Shown in pieces: positions 1 to 6,553 of a stretch of 7,609 nt of DNA. Position 1 is the first letter of the stretch. Each line of letters begins with the position of its first letter. The translations under genes and the position numbers were made by a program. This DNA is from JABMRP01 sp964444795 (GTDB lineage: Bacteria > Planctomycetota > Planctomycetia > Pirellulales > Thermoguttaceae). The stretch lies in NCBI GenBank assembly GCA_964444795.1, contig CAYUIQ010000333.1, positions 1 to 7,609 of the forward strand, in the 5' to 3' direction. The notes below the pieces were generated by a model. It did not search any database and was not told the origin of the DNA. It worked only from the letters and a program-made list of their open reading frames with translations.

Positions 1-1185
1 GCTCCGGGGTTGGCCCTGTTCTATTGCGGGCTGGTACGGAAGAAGAACGTGCTGGGCGTGATGATGCAGTGCGTCTTCTTGATGGGATTGATGACGGTCA
101 TCTGGGCCGTTTACGGATACTCGCTCTCCTTCGGCGGCGAGGGGCCGATCTTCGGCAACGGCGAGTTCCTGCTGATGAACGACGTGCAGGGCCGCATGGT
201 CGACGGCGAAGTGGTCTTTCCGCTCGAAGGATCGATCCCCCGGCTTACGCACATGCTCTTCCAGGGGATGTTCTTCATCATCACGCCCGCGCTGATTGTT
301 GGCGCGTTTGCCGAACGGATGAAATTCAGCACGATGGTCGTGTTCATGGTGCTCTGGGGAACGTTGGTCTATTGTCCCTTGTGCCACATGGTATGGGACG
401 GGGGGATTCTTGCCGACGGGGTGCTGGGCGCGCTGGATTTTGCCGGCGGCACGGTCGTGCATATCAGCTCGGGCATCTCGGCATTGGTCTGCGCCCTGCT
501 GATTGGAAAACGATTGGGCTATGGAAGCGATCCCATGCCGCCGCATAATCTGACCTACACGGCCATCGGGGCGACCATGCTCTGGGTCGGTTGGTTCGGA
601 TTCAACGCGGGCAGCGCCGGGGCGGCAAATGGTCTGGCGGCCAGCGCTTTTGCGGCCACCCACTTCGCCGCCGCCGCCGGCGGAATCGCCTGGGCGAGTA
701 TGGAATGGATCACTCGCGGAAAACCGTCCGTCTTGGGAACGTGTTCCGGGGTGGTCGCCGGTCTGGTCTGCATCACGCCCGGGTCGGGATTCGTGCAGCC
801 GGTCTCGGGGATCCTCATCGGGCTGGCCGGTGGGGTCGGGTGTTTCTACGCCTGCACCGCGATCAAATCACGGTTCGGTTATGACGACTCGCTGGACGTC
901 TTCGGCGTTCACGGCGTGGGCGGTACCCTGGGCGCCCTGCTGACCGGCGTATTCGCCACGCGACACGTCGCCGGAGGTGACCGGCCGCTCGGGTTGCTGG
1001 AGGGTGGTTCGGCCTTGACCGGCCAGATCCTCGCCACGGCCTTCACCTGGGTGCTGGCCATCGGCGTGACGTTCGTCTTGTTGAAGATGCTCGACGCGAC
1101 GATGGGCCTTCGGGTTGCCCAAGAGGAAGAAATTCAGGGGCTCGACTTGAGCCAACACGGCGAAGAAGGGTATATCTTCATATAG
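1..1185 (+). CDS. amtB: Ammonium transporter AmtB (5' end outside window)
   Basis: Inner-membrane ammonium channel of the Amt/MEP/Rh family, which conducts NH3/NH4+ and is gated by PII. The frame is open from base 1, and the first codons read PGLALFYCGLVRKKN, the conserved early-helix motif, so the true start and roughly the first 40-60 residues lie upstream. Counting codon 1 at base 1, the family landmarks are present: the Phe-gate motif LFQG (F87), HMVWDGG (W132), GALDFAGGTVVH with D146 and the first pore histidine H154, the NAGSAG loop, CSGVVAGLV, and DVFGVHGVGG with the second pore histidine H304. The C-terminal tail GLDLSQHGEEGY is the cytoplasmic segment that contacts GlnK in characterised homologues. 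The twin histidines and acidic residue argue for a functional channel. glnK starts 37 bases downstream on the same strand. Length and motifs are normal for the visible part. Confidence 0.97.
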   Translation, partial: APGLALFYCGLVRKKNVLGVMMQCVFLMGLMTVIWAVYGYSLSFGGEGPIFGNGEFLLMNDVQGRMVDGEVVFPLEGSIPRLTHMLFQGMFFIITPALIVGAFAERMKFSTMVVFMVLWGTLVYCPLCHMVWDGGILADGVLGALDFAGGTVVHISSGISALVCALLIGKRLGYGSDPMPPHNLTYTAIGATMLWVGWFGFNAGSAGAANGLAASAFAATHFAAAAGGIAWASMEWITRGKPSVLGTCSGVVAGLVCITPGSGFVQPVSGILIGLAGGVGCFYACTAIKSRFGYDDSLDVFGVHGVGGTLGALLTGVFATRHVAGGDRPLGLLEGGSALTGQILATAFTWVLAIGVTFVLLKMLDATMGLRVAQEEEIQGLDLSQHGEEGYIFI

Positions 1186-1210
1186 CCGCCCGGCGCACGA
1201 CGTAAAACCA

Positions 1211-1215
1211 AGGAG
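1211..1215 (+). promoter_or_regulatory. Ribosome binding site of glnK
   Basis: AGGAG lies 7 bases before the ATG at 1223, a near-ideal Shine-Dalgarno sequence that fixes the glnK start. The 37-base gap to amtB has no visible promoter or terminator, which fits co-transcription. Confidence 0.8.
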
Positions 1216-1222
1216 ACGATCG

Positions 1223-1561
1223 ATGAAGAAAGTGGAAGCCATCATTCGCCACTTCAAGCTTGAGGATGTCAAGAGCGCGTTGAGCGAACAAGGCGTCCAG
1301 GGAATGACCGTGACTGAGGTGCGAGGTTTCGGCCGCCAGAAGGGACATACCGAAATGTATCGGGGGACCGAATACTCGGTCGACCTCGTACCCAAACTGA
1401 AAATCGAGATCGCCATCGCCGAAGCCGAGGTGCCGAAGCTGCTGGAGACGATTGTCCGCTCGGCACAGACGGGCCAGGTGGGCGACGGGAAGATCTTTGT
1501 CTCCGATCTGGCGGAAACGGTGCGGATCCGCACCGGCGAAACAGGCGAGGAGGCGCTGTAG
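1223..1561 (+). CDS. glnK: Nitrogen regulatory protein PII (GlnK/GlnB family)
   Basis: Small trimeric signal protein that reads 2-oxoglutarate and ATP/ADP and, by family precedent, blocks AmtB when nitrogen is plentiful. At 112 residues it is exactly family length and aligns without gaps to E. coli GlnB/GlnK. The T-loop reads GFGRQKGHTEMYRGTEYSVD with the uridylylation tyrosine at Y51. The B-loop TGQVGDGKIF (residues 83-92) binds nucleotide, and the C-terminal RIRTGE (101-106) carries the arginine pair R101/R103. All residues needed for uridylylation and effector binding are present, matching the glnD gene 8 bases downstream. The name glnK rather than glnB rests on linkage to amtB; sequence alone does not separate the two. 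Translation starts at the ATG preceded by AGGAG. Confidence 0.97.
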   Translation: MKKVEAIIRHFKLEDVKSALSEQGVQGMTVTEVRGFGRQKGHTEMYRGTEYSVDLVPKLKIEIAIAEAEVPKLLETIVRSAQTGQVGDGKIFVSDLAETVRIRTGETGEEAL

Positions 1562-1569
1562 CCGGCCGG

Positions 1570-4086
1570 ATGTGTTCCATTGCCTCCCATGTATCGAATG
1601 CCAGGCAGCGGCTGGAACGAAGTCTACAGCAGTTCCGGAAGCGACACGATGCGGCCCGCGGGGGAAGAGATCTGTGTGCCGCCGTCACGGCCCTGCGCGA
1701 CGAAGTGTTGACCGATCTGTTCGAGGCGGCCTTGGCCGAGACGAGTGAAAACGAACGCTCGGCCTTGGAGGGGCGCGCCGCGCTGGTCGCCCTGGGGGCC
1801 GACGGGCGTCGCGAAATCGCGCCCTACTCCGACGTCGATTTGATGCTGCTGCACGCGCCCTCGGTGGCCGCGGAGGTGGTCCCCCTGGCTCGGCGGTGGA
1901 TGCGCGACGTGTTCGACACCGGGTTGACGCTCGGTCACAGCGTTCGCACGCCGCGGGCCGCCTGCCGGCTGGCTTGCCGCGACCCGGTCATTTGCACTTC
2001 CTTGATCGACGCCCGGCGGTTGACCGGCAACACCGATCTCTTCGAGCGATTCACATACCGTTTCCGCCAAGCAGCGCGGCGGAGAGGCCCGTCGCTGATC
2101 GAAAAGGTCGAGAACGCGAGGCTGCGGGAACGGGCGAAATACGGTCAGACGGTATTCCTCCTGGAACCCAACGTCAAGCGATCGCCCGGCGGGTTGCGCG
2201 ACGTCCAACTACTCCGTTGGATTGCCGAACTCCGCCACGGGACGACCGATCTGGGGGAACTGGGCCGCCGCGGCGCGCTGGCCGAGGAAGATTGCCGGGT
2301 GATCGAAGCGGCCGCCGAGTTCCTCTTGCGATTGCGCAACGAGATACACTTCCACGCCGGCAGGGCCTCCGATCTGCTCGATCGGGCCGAGCAACTTCGC
2401 ATCGCTGCCGCTTGGGGATACCCGGCCGCCACCGGCATGTTGCCCGTCGAACGGTTCATGCGCGATTACTTTCGCCACACGGGACAAACCGCCGGGATCG
2501 TCGATCGGTTCGTCGCCCAGGCTCGGGCTCCGGGTCGAGTGAAGCGATTTTTCGGGTCCGCGCTGGGGCATCGCGTGGAGCGCGACCTGCGCGTTTGCGG
2601 CGCGGGTGTGGAAGCCACGCGCCGAGGTCGCCGCCGGATTGGCGGTAACCTGGCAAGCATCTTGCAGGTGGTCGATCTGGCCAACTTGCTCGACCGGCCC
2701 GTGGCGCCGGACACCTGGGCCGCCATTCGGCGACACGCTCCGCAAGTAAGCACGGACATCACGCCCGAGGCGATCGGCCATTTCCGCTCGTTGCTGGCTG
2801 GTCCGTCACGCCCGGGTGAGATGCTGCGCGGGCTGCGCGACGTCGGGCTGCTGGAACGGATGATCCCCGATTTCGCGCATGCCCGCGGACTGTTGCAGTT
2901 CAATCAGTATCACAAGTACACGGTCGACGAGCATTGTCTTCGGGCGGTGGAATGTGCCGCGGCGTTGCAGACCAATCCGACTCTGCTGGGAGAGGTCTAC
3001 CGCCAGATTCGCCGAAAGGACTTGCTCCATCTGGCCCTGTTGATCCACGATCTGGGCAAGGGATACCCGGAGGATCACCGCATCGTCGGCGAAGACATCG
3101 CGCGGCGTACGGCGGCCCGGCTGCAACTGGACGACGAGGAGACCCTTGCGCTGACGTTCCTGGTCGGCAGCCACATGGTGATGAACCAACTGGCCTTTCG
3201 CCGCGACACGAGCGACGAGCAATTGATTGTCCGATTCGCCGTCGAAGTGGGATCGCTCGAGCGGTTGAAGATGTTGCTGGTCACCAGCGTCGCCGATCTG
3301 ACGGCGGTAGGGCCCGGTGTGTGGACCGGCTGGAAAGCGGAAGTGCTGGCCGATCTGTACGATCGCACCATGCAGTGTCTGGCCGGCGAGAGCGCGGCGG
3401 TGACGATCGAGGAGCAGACGCGGCGGATCGCCGACGAACTGCACCTGGACCATCGGTTGGAGCCTGGCGACGTGGTGGCCCGCGCGCGCTATTTTCCGGC
3501 GACCGAGACGATCCAATGCGACGTGGGAACGACCGAGGAGGTCGTGCCGGGCGTGTTTCACCGGCTGGTCGGGGCACTGACCGAAGAACGGTTGGAGATC
3601 CTCTCGGCGGGCATCAACACGCTGGACGACGGGCTCGTGCTGGATCGCTTTCTGGTGCGCGATCCGGACACACCCGGCGGGCCGTCGAGCGCGCGTCTGG
3701 CGGAAATCGAAAAGGCCCTTTCGCGTTCGCTACGGGGAGAGGAACGGGCGCGTCCGTCGTTTCGTCCGACGCGGCGTGTCGGTGTTCCGGAAGGACCGGC
3801 GGTGAGCACGGCCCGTGTCCACGTCCACGTCGACAATAACACCTCGGGCCAATGCACGATCCTCGACGTCTTCACGCCCGACCGGCCCGGATTGCTCCAC
3901 GCGATCAGTTCGGCGCTCTTCGTGTTGGGGCTCTCCGTATCGCGGGCAAAAATCACCACCTACCCGGATCAGGTCGTCGACGTCTTCTACGTAACCGACC
4001 AACAAGGCGAGAAGATCGTCGACCCGCTACGACTACAACAAATCCGCCAGGCGCTTTGGTCAGCGATTGCCGACGATCAGGGGTGA
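1570..4086 (+). CDS. glnD: Bifunctional PII uridylyltransferase / uridylyl-removing enzyme GlnD
   Basis: Cytoplasmic glutamine sensor that uridylylates PII at low glutamine and removes UMP at high glutamine. At 838 residues it is slightly shorter than E. coli GlnD (about 890). Order of domains: nucleotidyltransferase around residues 60-330 with the catalytic pair D88/D90 in PYSDVDL and the EPNVKRSPGGLRD motif near 199; HD phosphohydrolase around 440-580 with HKYTVDEH (448-455), H493/D494 in IHDLGKG, H503, H535 and D576; first ACT near 650-710; second ACT near 762-835 (TPDRPGLLH). The second glycine and the aromatic of the usual GG-[YF]-GR motif are replaced (G76-A77-D78-G79-R80). The ATG lies 8 bases after the glnK stop. 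A GAGGAGG at 1547-1553 is 16 bases away, too far for a good Shine-Dalgarno, so translational coupling to glnK is likely. The next downstream candidates would cut into the nucleotidyltransferase domain. Confidence 0.95.
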   Translation: MCSIASHVSNARQRLERSLQQFRKRHDAARGGRDLCAAVTALRDEVLTDLFEAALAETSENERSALEGRAALVALGADGRREIAPYSDVDLMLLHAPSVAAEVVPLARRWMRDVFDTGLTLGHSVRTPRAACRLACRDPVICTSLIDARRLTGNTDLFERFTYRFRQAARRRGPSLIEKVENARLRERAKYGQTVFLLEPNVKRSPGGLRDVQLLRWIAELRHGTTDLGELGRRGALAEEDCRVIEAAAEFLLRLRNEIHFHAGRASDLLDRAEQLRIAAAWGYPAATGMLPVERFMRDYFRHTGQTAGIVDRFVAQARAPGRVKRFFGSALGHRVERDLRVCGAGVEATRRGRRRIGGNLASILQVVDLANLLDRPVAPDTWAAIRRHAPQVSTDITPEAIGHFRSLLAGPSRPGEMLRGLRDVGLLERMIPDFAHARGLLQFNQYHKYTVDEHCLRAVECAAALQTNPTLLGEVYRQIRRKDLLHLALLIHDLGKGYPEDHRIVGEDIARRTAARLQLDDEETLALTFLVGSHMVMNQLAFRRDTSDEQLIVRFAVEVGSLERLKMLLVTSVADLTAVGPGVWTGWKAEVLADLYDRTMQCLAGESAAVTIEEQTRRIADELHLDHRLEPGDVVARARYFPATETIQCDVGTTEEVVPGVFHRLVGALTEERLEILSAGINTLDDGLVLDRFLVRDPDTPGGPSSARLAEIEKALSRSLRGEERARPSFRPTRRVGVPEGPAVSTARVHVHVDNNTSGQCTILDVFTPDRPGLLHAISSALFVLGLSVSRAKITTYPDQVVDVFYVTDQQGEKIVDPLRLQQIRQALWSAIADDQG

Positions 4087-4675
4087 TCGAACGGAAAAGG
4101 GCGGCATCCAGAGAGAAAGAGAAGAGAGAAAAGGACAGGCCGTACGGCAATGCGTTTCGGGACCGGGGCCGTCTTCCAGTTATTTGCTTGCGACTTCTTA
4201 CGGCGAAAAAGTTGGGTCGACCATCCGCAGCGCCTAACCGTGGATCAGCAGCGTCGCTCTTGTAGAACTCCGACGCCTGGCGAACAAACTCCCGTTCAGC
4301 GATTTCCTTCGCGGCCCGATCGAGGTAGGTTACCGCGTTGAAGACGGATCTTCGATCCGCCGGACCGGCGAAGTACGTCTCCAGATTCGTCCCCCAATAG
4401 GTCTGCGTTATTTCCTCCAGGGAACTTGGCCCGGGCTCCTCGAACATCACGTATAGAATCGAATGCTTCGCGTCGACCAGGGCCGATCTACTGATCTGCA
4501 AGGCCAGCGTTGTCTTGCCCGTGCCTGGTCCGCCGCGGAGAAGGATCGTCGATCCTCGCCGGAGTCCCTTGCCGCCGAGCAGTTTGTCCAACGCCTCAAA
4601 GCCCGTGGGTAGATATACCACTGAATCAAGATCCAAAGCCACAGGTTGCATCCCGTAGATCTTCACTCCGCGCAC
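3953..4675 (-). pseudogene. Truncated KaiC/RecA-type ATPase (N-terminal part only)
   Basis: The open frame starts at GTG 4675 (240 codons), with an alternative ATG at 4651; neither has a good ribosome binding site. Residues 20-80 look like the start of a KaiC/RadA-like P-loop ATPase: LPTGFEALDKLLGGKGLRRGS, then Walker A GGPGTGKTT at residues 48-56 (4508-4534) and the YVMFEEP strand near 75-81. Family members continue another 100-150 residues to a Walker B aspartate and further core strands. Here the likeness fades after about residue 140 (near 4258); the rest is basic, low-complexity sequence whose last 134 bases are antisense to glnD codons. I see no Walker B. The simplest reading is a gene whose 3' part was lost by deletion next to glnD. 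The upstream end abuts a repeat element and may also be damaged. A short expressed protein cannot be excluded, but ATPase activity is unlikely. Confidence 0.6.
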
Positions 4676-4703
4676 AATCGGAGGGTGCCTTGGGCGGCTA
4701 TCC

Positions 4704-4720
4704 TGACCCCAACGGGGTCA
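4704..4720. repeat. Short palindrome TGACCCC-AAC-GGGGTCA
   Basis: Perfect 7-base arms around AAC. The same CCCC/GGGG hairpin type recurs at 4817-4833 (GAACCCC-GTT-GGGGTTC) inside the neighbouring element. It touches the left terminal inverted repeat at 4720, so it may belong to the same repeat family. Confidence 0.6.
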
Positions 4721-4921
4721 AAACAACATAGCCCAGGGTCGCGCAGCGCACCCTGGGTGGCGCCGGTGCGAAACCATATCAACCGCGAAGGGGTTGTACA
4801 ACGCGTGGCCTTTGTGGAACCCCGTTGGGGTTCAAATCGGTTCGCGACCCTGAACCCAGGGTGGCGCGGCCGACCACGGCTGCGCCGCGGTGCCCGCGCT
4901 GACCCTGGGCTTTGTTGTTTT
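4720..4921. repeat. About 200-bp palindrome-rich element with 21-bp terminal inverted repeats
   Basis: Bases 4720-4740 and the reverse complement of 4901-4921 match at 20 of 21 positions (AAAACAACAWAGCCCAGGGTC). Inside, the octamer CCCAGGGT occurs at 4732 and 4855 and its complement at 4750 and 4902; 4732-4739 pairs with 4750-4757, and GAACCCC/GGGGTTC forms a hairpin at 4817-4833. No convincing coding sequence is seen within it. The layout (short, non-coding, inverted ends, nested hairpins) resembles a MITE-like or REP-like interspersed repeat. No clear target-site duplication is visible at the borders, so mobility is inference. It lies just upstream of the truncated ATPase. Confidence 0.6.
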
Positions 4922-4935
4922 ACCGCTTCGCGGTA
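4921..4935. repeat. Small hairpin TACCGC-TTC-GCGGTA
   Basis: Perfect 6-base arms around TTC directly at the right end of the 200-bp element. Read on the minus strand it is not followed by a T-run; on the plus strand a T-rich stretch precedes rather than follows it. It is therefore not called a terminator. Confidence 0.45.
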
Positions 4936-4954
4936 ACGAACCAACGGCAGAGCT

Positions 4955-4972
4955 TCTACAATCCCTTCAGCC
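4955..4972. repeat. 18-bp direct repeat, left copy
   Basis: TCTACAATCCCTTCAGCC here is identical to 6725-6742 and in the same orientation, 1.77 kb apart. Both copies are preceded by GCTT within a few bases. The pair brackets the lipoprotein gene with its promoter and terminator. On the minus strand both copies can read LKGL-stop. Confidence 0.7.
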
Positions 4973-5040
4973 TCGCCAACTCGCCGTCGCGGCGGTGGTA
5001 GCCGGTTTCTCCGATGAGGCGTTCGGCGGCGGACCATGAA
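4955..5040 (-). pseudogene. C-terminal remnant (28 codons) of an unidentified protein
   Basis: On the minus strand, after an in-frame TAG at 5041-5043, the frame reads DSWSAAERLIGETGYHRR, then DGELARLKGL and a TAG at 4955-4957. The segment is amphipathic and protein-like, unlike the repeat DNA beside it. The GYHRRD-x-ELA pattern resembles C-terminal tails I associate with TPR-bearing STAND-type NTPases, but this is recall, not a search. There is no start codon, no upstream continuation in any frame that I can recognise, and no room for a full gene before the terminator at 5132, so it is at most a leftover 3' end. Chance coding-like sequence is possible. Confidence 0.35.
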
Positions 5041-5131
5041 TCCTATGGTCGAGCCGAACCGGCAAGGCGATTTATCGGAGTGTTACCGGAGGCGTTAGTT
5101 TTCTGCCTCCCAAAGCGGTCAGATCTTTGGC
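5041..5131. other. Spacer with nothing recognised
   Basis: Short stretch between the C-terminal remnant and the lipoprotein-gene terminator. I see no open frame with family likeness, no RNA gene and no strong repeat. Confidence 0.5.
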
Positions 5132-5171
5132 AACTCAAAACGAAAACCGCCGGGCATGGCGAGCCCGGCGG
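5132..5171 (-). terminator. Rho-independent terminator of the lipoprotein gene
   Basis: On the minus strand the 9-bp perfect GC stem CCGCCGGGC/GCCCGGCGG (5171-5163 with 5155-5147, 7-base loop) is followed by TTTTCGTTTTGA. It begins 5 bases after the TAA stop at 5177, so it belongs to the SUMF1-domain lipoprotein gene. Confidence 0.85.
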
Positions 5172-5176
5172 CATGC

Positions 5177-6145
5177 TTACTCCGCCGGAACTAGGACCAC
5201 GCGGAAGCCGAGGCCGAAGTGCCGGCCGTCCGGCGGAGTGCTAACCCGAAACGCCGACCGGCAGGTCTCCGTAACGAGAAACCAACCGCCGCCGCGATAC
5301 ACGCGGTCCGGCCCCGTAGAAGGCCCCGTAGGATCGACCGCTGGAGAACTCTCGTAGTAATCCTCGCCGTACCAGTCCTCGCACCACTCCCACACGTTTC
5401 CGTGCATGTCGTATAAACCCCAGGCGTTCGGCTTCTTCTGGCCCACCTGGTGCGTCTTGAAGGCGGAGTTATCCTTGTGCCATGCGTAATCACCAAGTCG
5501 CGATGCGTCGTCGCCATAGCAGTACTTCGCTTCGCTGCCAGCGCGGCAGGCGTACTCCCACTGGGCTTCCGTCGGCAGCCGATAACGCCAGCCAGCCTTT
5601 TTCTCCTCCGCTAAGTCTGGCAGCTTCCGGCAAAACTCGTGGGCATCAATCCATGTCACGTTCTCCACGGGCGCATCGGGGCCCGACTCCTTGAAACGGC
5701 TCGGGTTACTTCCCATCACCTTCTCATACTGCCCTTGCGTCACCTCGGTCGTGCCGAGATAGAACGGTTTGGTGATCCGAACGCGGTGCTGTGGCTTTTC
5801 CCGGATGTAGGGTGATGAGTCCGAATCGGGCGAGCCCATCTTGAACTCCCCGGCCGGAATCAGCACCATCTTCATCGTCACGCCGTCGCCAAGGTCGATG
5901 GTGATCTCGTTCTCCAACTCAGAGGGTGGCGAGGGGCTGCTGGGAGTGTGCGGGGGATCTGGCTGAGATGAGGTGATCTCCTTCTCCGAGGGAGTCGAGG
6001 GTGTACGTTCAGGACTGGCCTGGCTAGCCGATTCCGGAGAAGCCGACGTGGACGGCTCCGTGTTGCCACTATCCGACGAACACCCCCCAACACACAGAAC
6101 CAACACCACGGCAGCGATGGTGCCCAAGACTACCCGAGATGCCAT
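5177..6145 (-). CDS. SUMF1/FGE-domain lipoprotein
   Basis: A 322-residue envelope protein. Residues 1-21 are a signal peptide (MASRV then a hydrophobic run AAVVLVLCV) ending in a lipobox-like VGGC, so C22 is the likely lipidated residue. Residues 23-78 are a Ser/Pro/Thr-rich linker. Residues 81-320 are a formylglycine-generating-enzyme-like domain (PF03781 type): VLIPAGEFKMGS, FYLGTTEVTQGQYEKVMG, YRLPTEAQWEYACRAG, GLYDMHGNVWEWCEDWYG, RGGGWF and GLGFRVV. The two-cysteine site of true FGE lies after RGG-S; here the first position is L290 and only C295 remains, so sulfatase activation by the known mechanism is unlikely. Such domains also act in binding or in other oxidases. The ATG at 6145 is preferred because AGGAGGG stands 6 bases before it and a signal peptide follows at once; the longer frame's TTG at 6235 is the -35 box. 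It has its own promoter and terminator, so it is monocistronic. Confidence 0.9.
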   Translation of the reverse strand: MASRVVLGTIAAVVLVLCVGGCSSDSGNTEPSTSASPESASQASPERTPSTPSEKEITSSQPDPPHTPSSPSPPSELENEITIDLGDGVTMKMVLIPAGEFKMGSPDSDSSPYIREKPQHRVRITKPFYLGTTEVTQGQYEKVMGSNPSRFKESGPDAPVENVTWIDAHEFCRKLPDLAEEKKAGWRYRLPTEAQWEYACRAGSEAKYCYGDDASRLGDYAWHKDNSAFKTHQVGQKKPNAWGLYDMHGNVWEWCEDWYGEDYYESSPAVDPTGPSTGPDRVYRGGGWFLVTETCRSAFRVSTPPDGRHFGLGFRVVLVPAE

Positions 6146-6151
6146 TGGATT

Positions 6152-6158
6152 CCCTCCT
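6152..6158 (-). promoter_or_regulatory. Ribosome binding site of the lipoprotein gene
   Basis: AGGAGGG on the minus strand, 6 bases before ATG 6145. It decides the start over the 30-codon longer frame. Confidence 0.8.
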
Positions 6159-6160
6159 GA

Positions 6161-6181
6161 GCGTGCGGCGTGCGGCGTGCG
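6161..6181. repeat. 7-bp tandem repeat, three copies
   Basis: GCGTGCG occurs three times back to back, between the promoter and the ribosome binding site of the lipoprotein gene, i.e. in its 5' leader (CGCACGC in the transcript sense). Confidence 0.75.
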
Positions 6182-6197
6182 GGGAACGTGGAGCCTC

Positions 6198-6207
6198 TTG
6201 ACGTCAA
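6198..6207. promoter_or_regulatory. Palindrome TTGACGTCAA at the transcription start region
   Basis: Perfect 10-base palindrome that abuts the -10 box and covers the expected +1 of the lipoprotein-gene promoter, a position suited to a repressor operator. No regulator is identified, and a palindrome this short could be chance. Confidence 0.35.
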
Positions 6208-6235
6208 TTCTGGGCGAACCGGCGGGCAGTGTCAA
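6207..6235 (-). promoter_or_regulatory. Sigma70-type promoter of the lipoprotein gene
   Basis: On the minus strand a consensus -35 TTGACA (6235-6230), a 17-base spacer and a -10 CAGAAT (6212-6207, 4 of 6 matches). The predicted start near 6200 gives a leader of about 55 bases. Confidence 0.6.
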
Positions 6236-6386
6236 GCACTGGGGCGGGAGTGGCTACGGGCCAACGAGAGAACCCGGCGGCGGTAGCCGATGGGGCTGGG
6301 ATGCGGGCCCCGGATACGGGCGGCACCGGATATGGGTTCCTATGGCCGAACCGTGAAAACAAGGGGCTTACGACGGCTGTTACTGA
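6236..6386. other. Spacer with nothing recognised
   Basis: G-rich stretch upstream of the lipoprotein promoter and of the plus-strand remnant. Open frames cross it, but their translations are Gly/Arg-rich and resemble no family I know. No tRNA or clear repeat is seen. Confidence 0.5.
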
Positions 6387-6512
6387 TTCCGTTGGCATCT
6401 CTGGGGCATTTATTGCCATGCAAGCGTCCAAAAAGAAAAGGACGGCACGATCGTGCGCATCCCCATCGCCCGACTGGCCGCCGCGCAAGCGTCGCTCAAG
6501 GCGAAAGGGTAG
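6387..6512 (+). pseudogene. C-terminal remnant, possibly of an SHD1-domain protein
   Basis: The frame is open from just after a TGA at 6384 to a TAG at 6510-6512 and ends in VQKEKDGTIVRIPIARLAAA followed by QASLKAKG. The pattern V-x-x-x-K-x-DG-[ST]-x-[VI]-x-[VI]-P-[LI]-x-x-L followed by a short helix is that of the Sla1-homology-1 (SHD1) domain, which is frequent at the C-terminus of planctomycete secreted proteins. The usual second half, LSxADxxYL, is degraded (AAAQASL), and nothing upstream of about 6417 fits. There is no start codon with a ribosome binding site. A plus-strand terminator 41 bases after the stop supports a former gene end. The family call is tentative. Confidence 0.35.
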
Positions 6513-6553
6513 TGGCGACCGGGGCGATTGTTCCGTAATTCAAACGCGAATTC

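Noticed and set aside
868..1590. 240-codon minus-strand open frame across amtB and glnK
   Set aside because: Antisense shadow of two certain genes; the translation has no family features.
2806..3561. 251-codon minus-strand open frame inside glnD
   Set aside because: Lies opposite conserved HD and ACT coding sequence; high-G+C shadow frame.
4087..4140. Purine-rich tract after glnD as a terminator or regulatory element
   Set aside because: GA-rich sequence without a GC stem followed by a T-run; no terminator for the nitrogen operon could be located.
4663..5037. 124-codon minus-strand open frame over the repeat element
   Set aside because: Arg/Pro-rich, crosses palindromes and both terminal repeats, and uses a different frame from the more protein-like tail at 4955-5040.
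5058..5100. Possible integron attC-like site (GGCGTTAG near 5091)
   Set aside because: No matching partner core site and no convincing imperfect hairpin between the parts.
6146..6235. Thirty-codon N-terminal extension of the lipoprotein (TTG start at 6235)
   Set aside because: The extension is Arg/Pro-rich, precedes an otherwise standard lipoprotein signal peptide, and its start codon is part of the -35 box. AGGAGGG is placed for ATG 6145.
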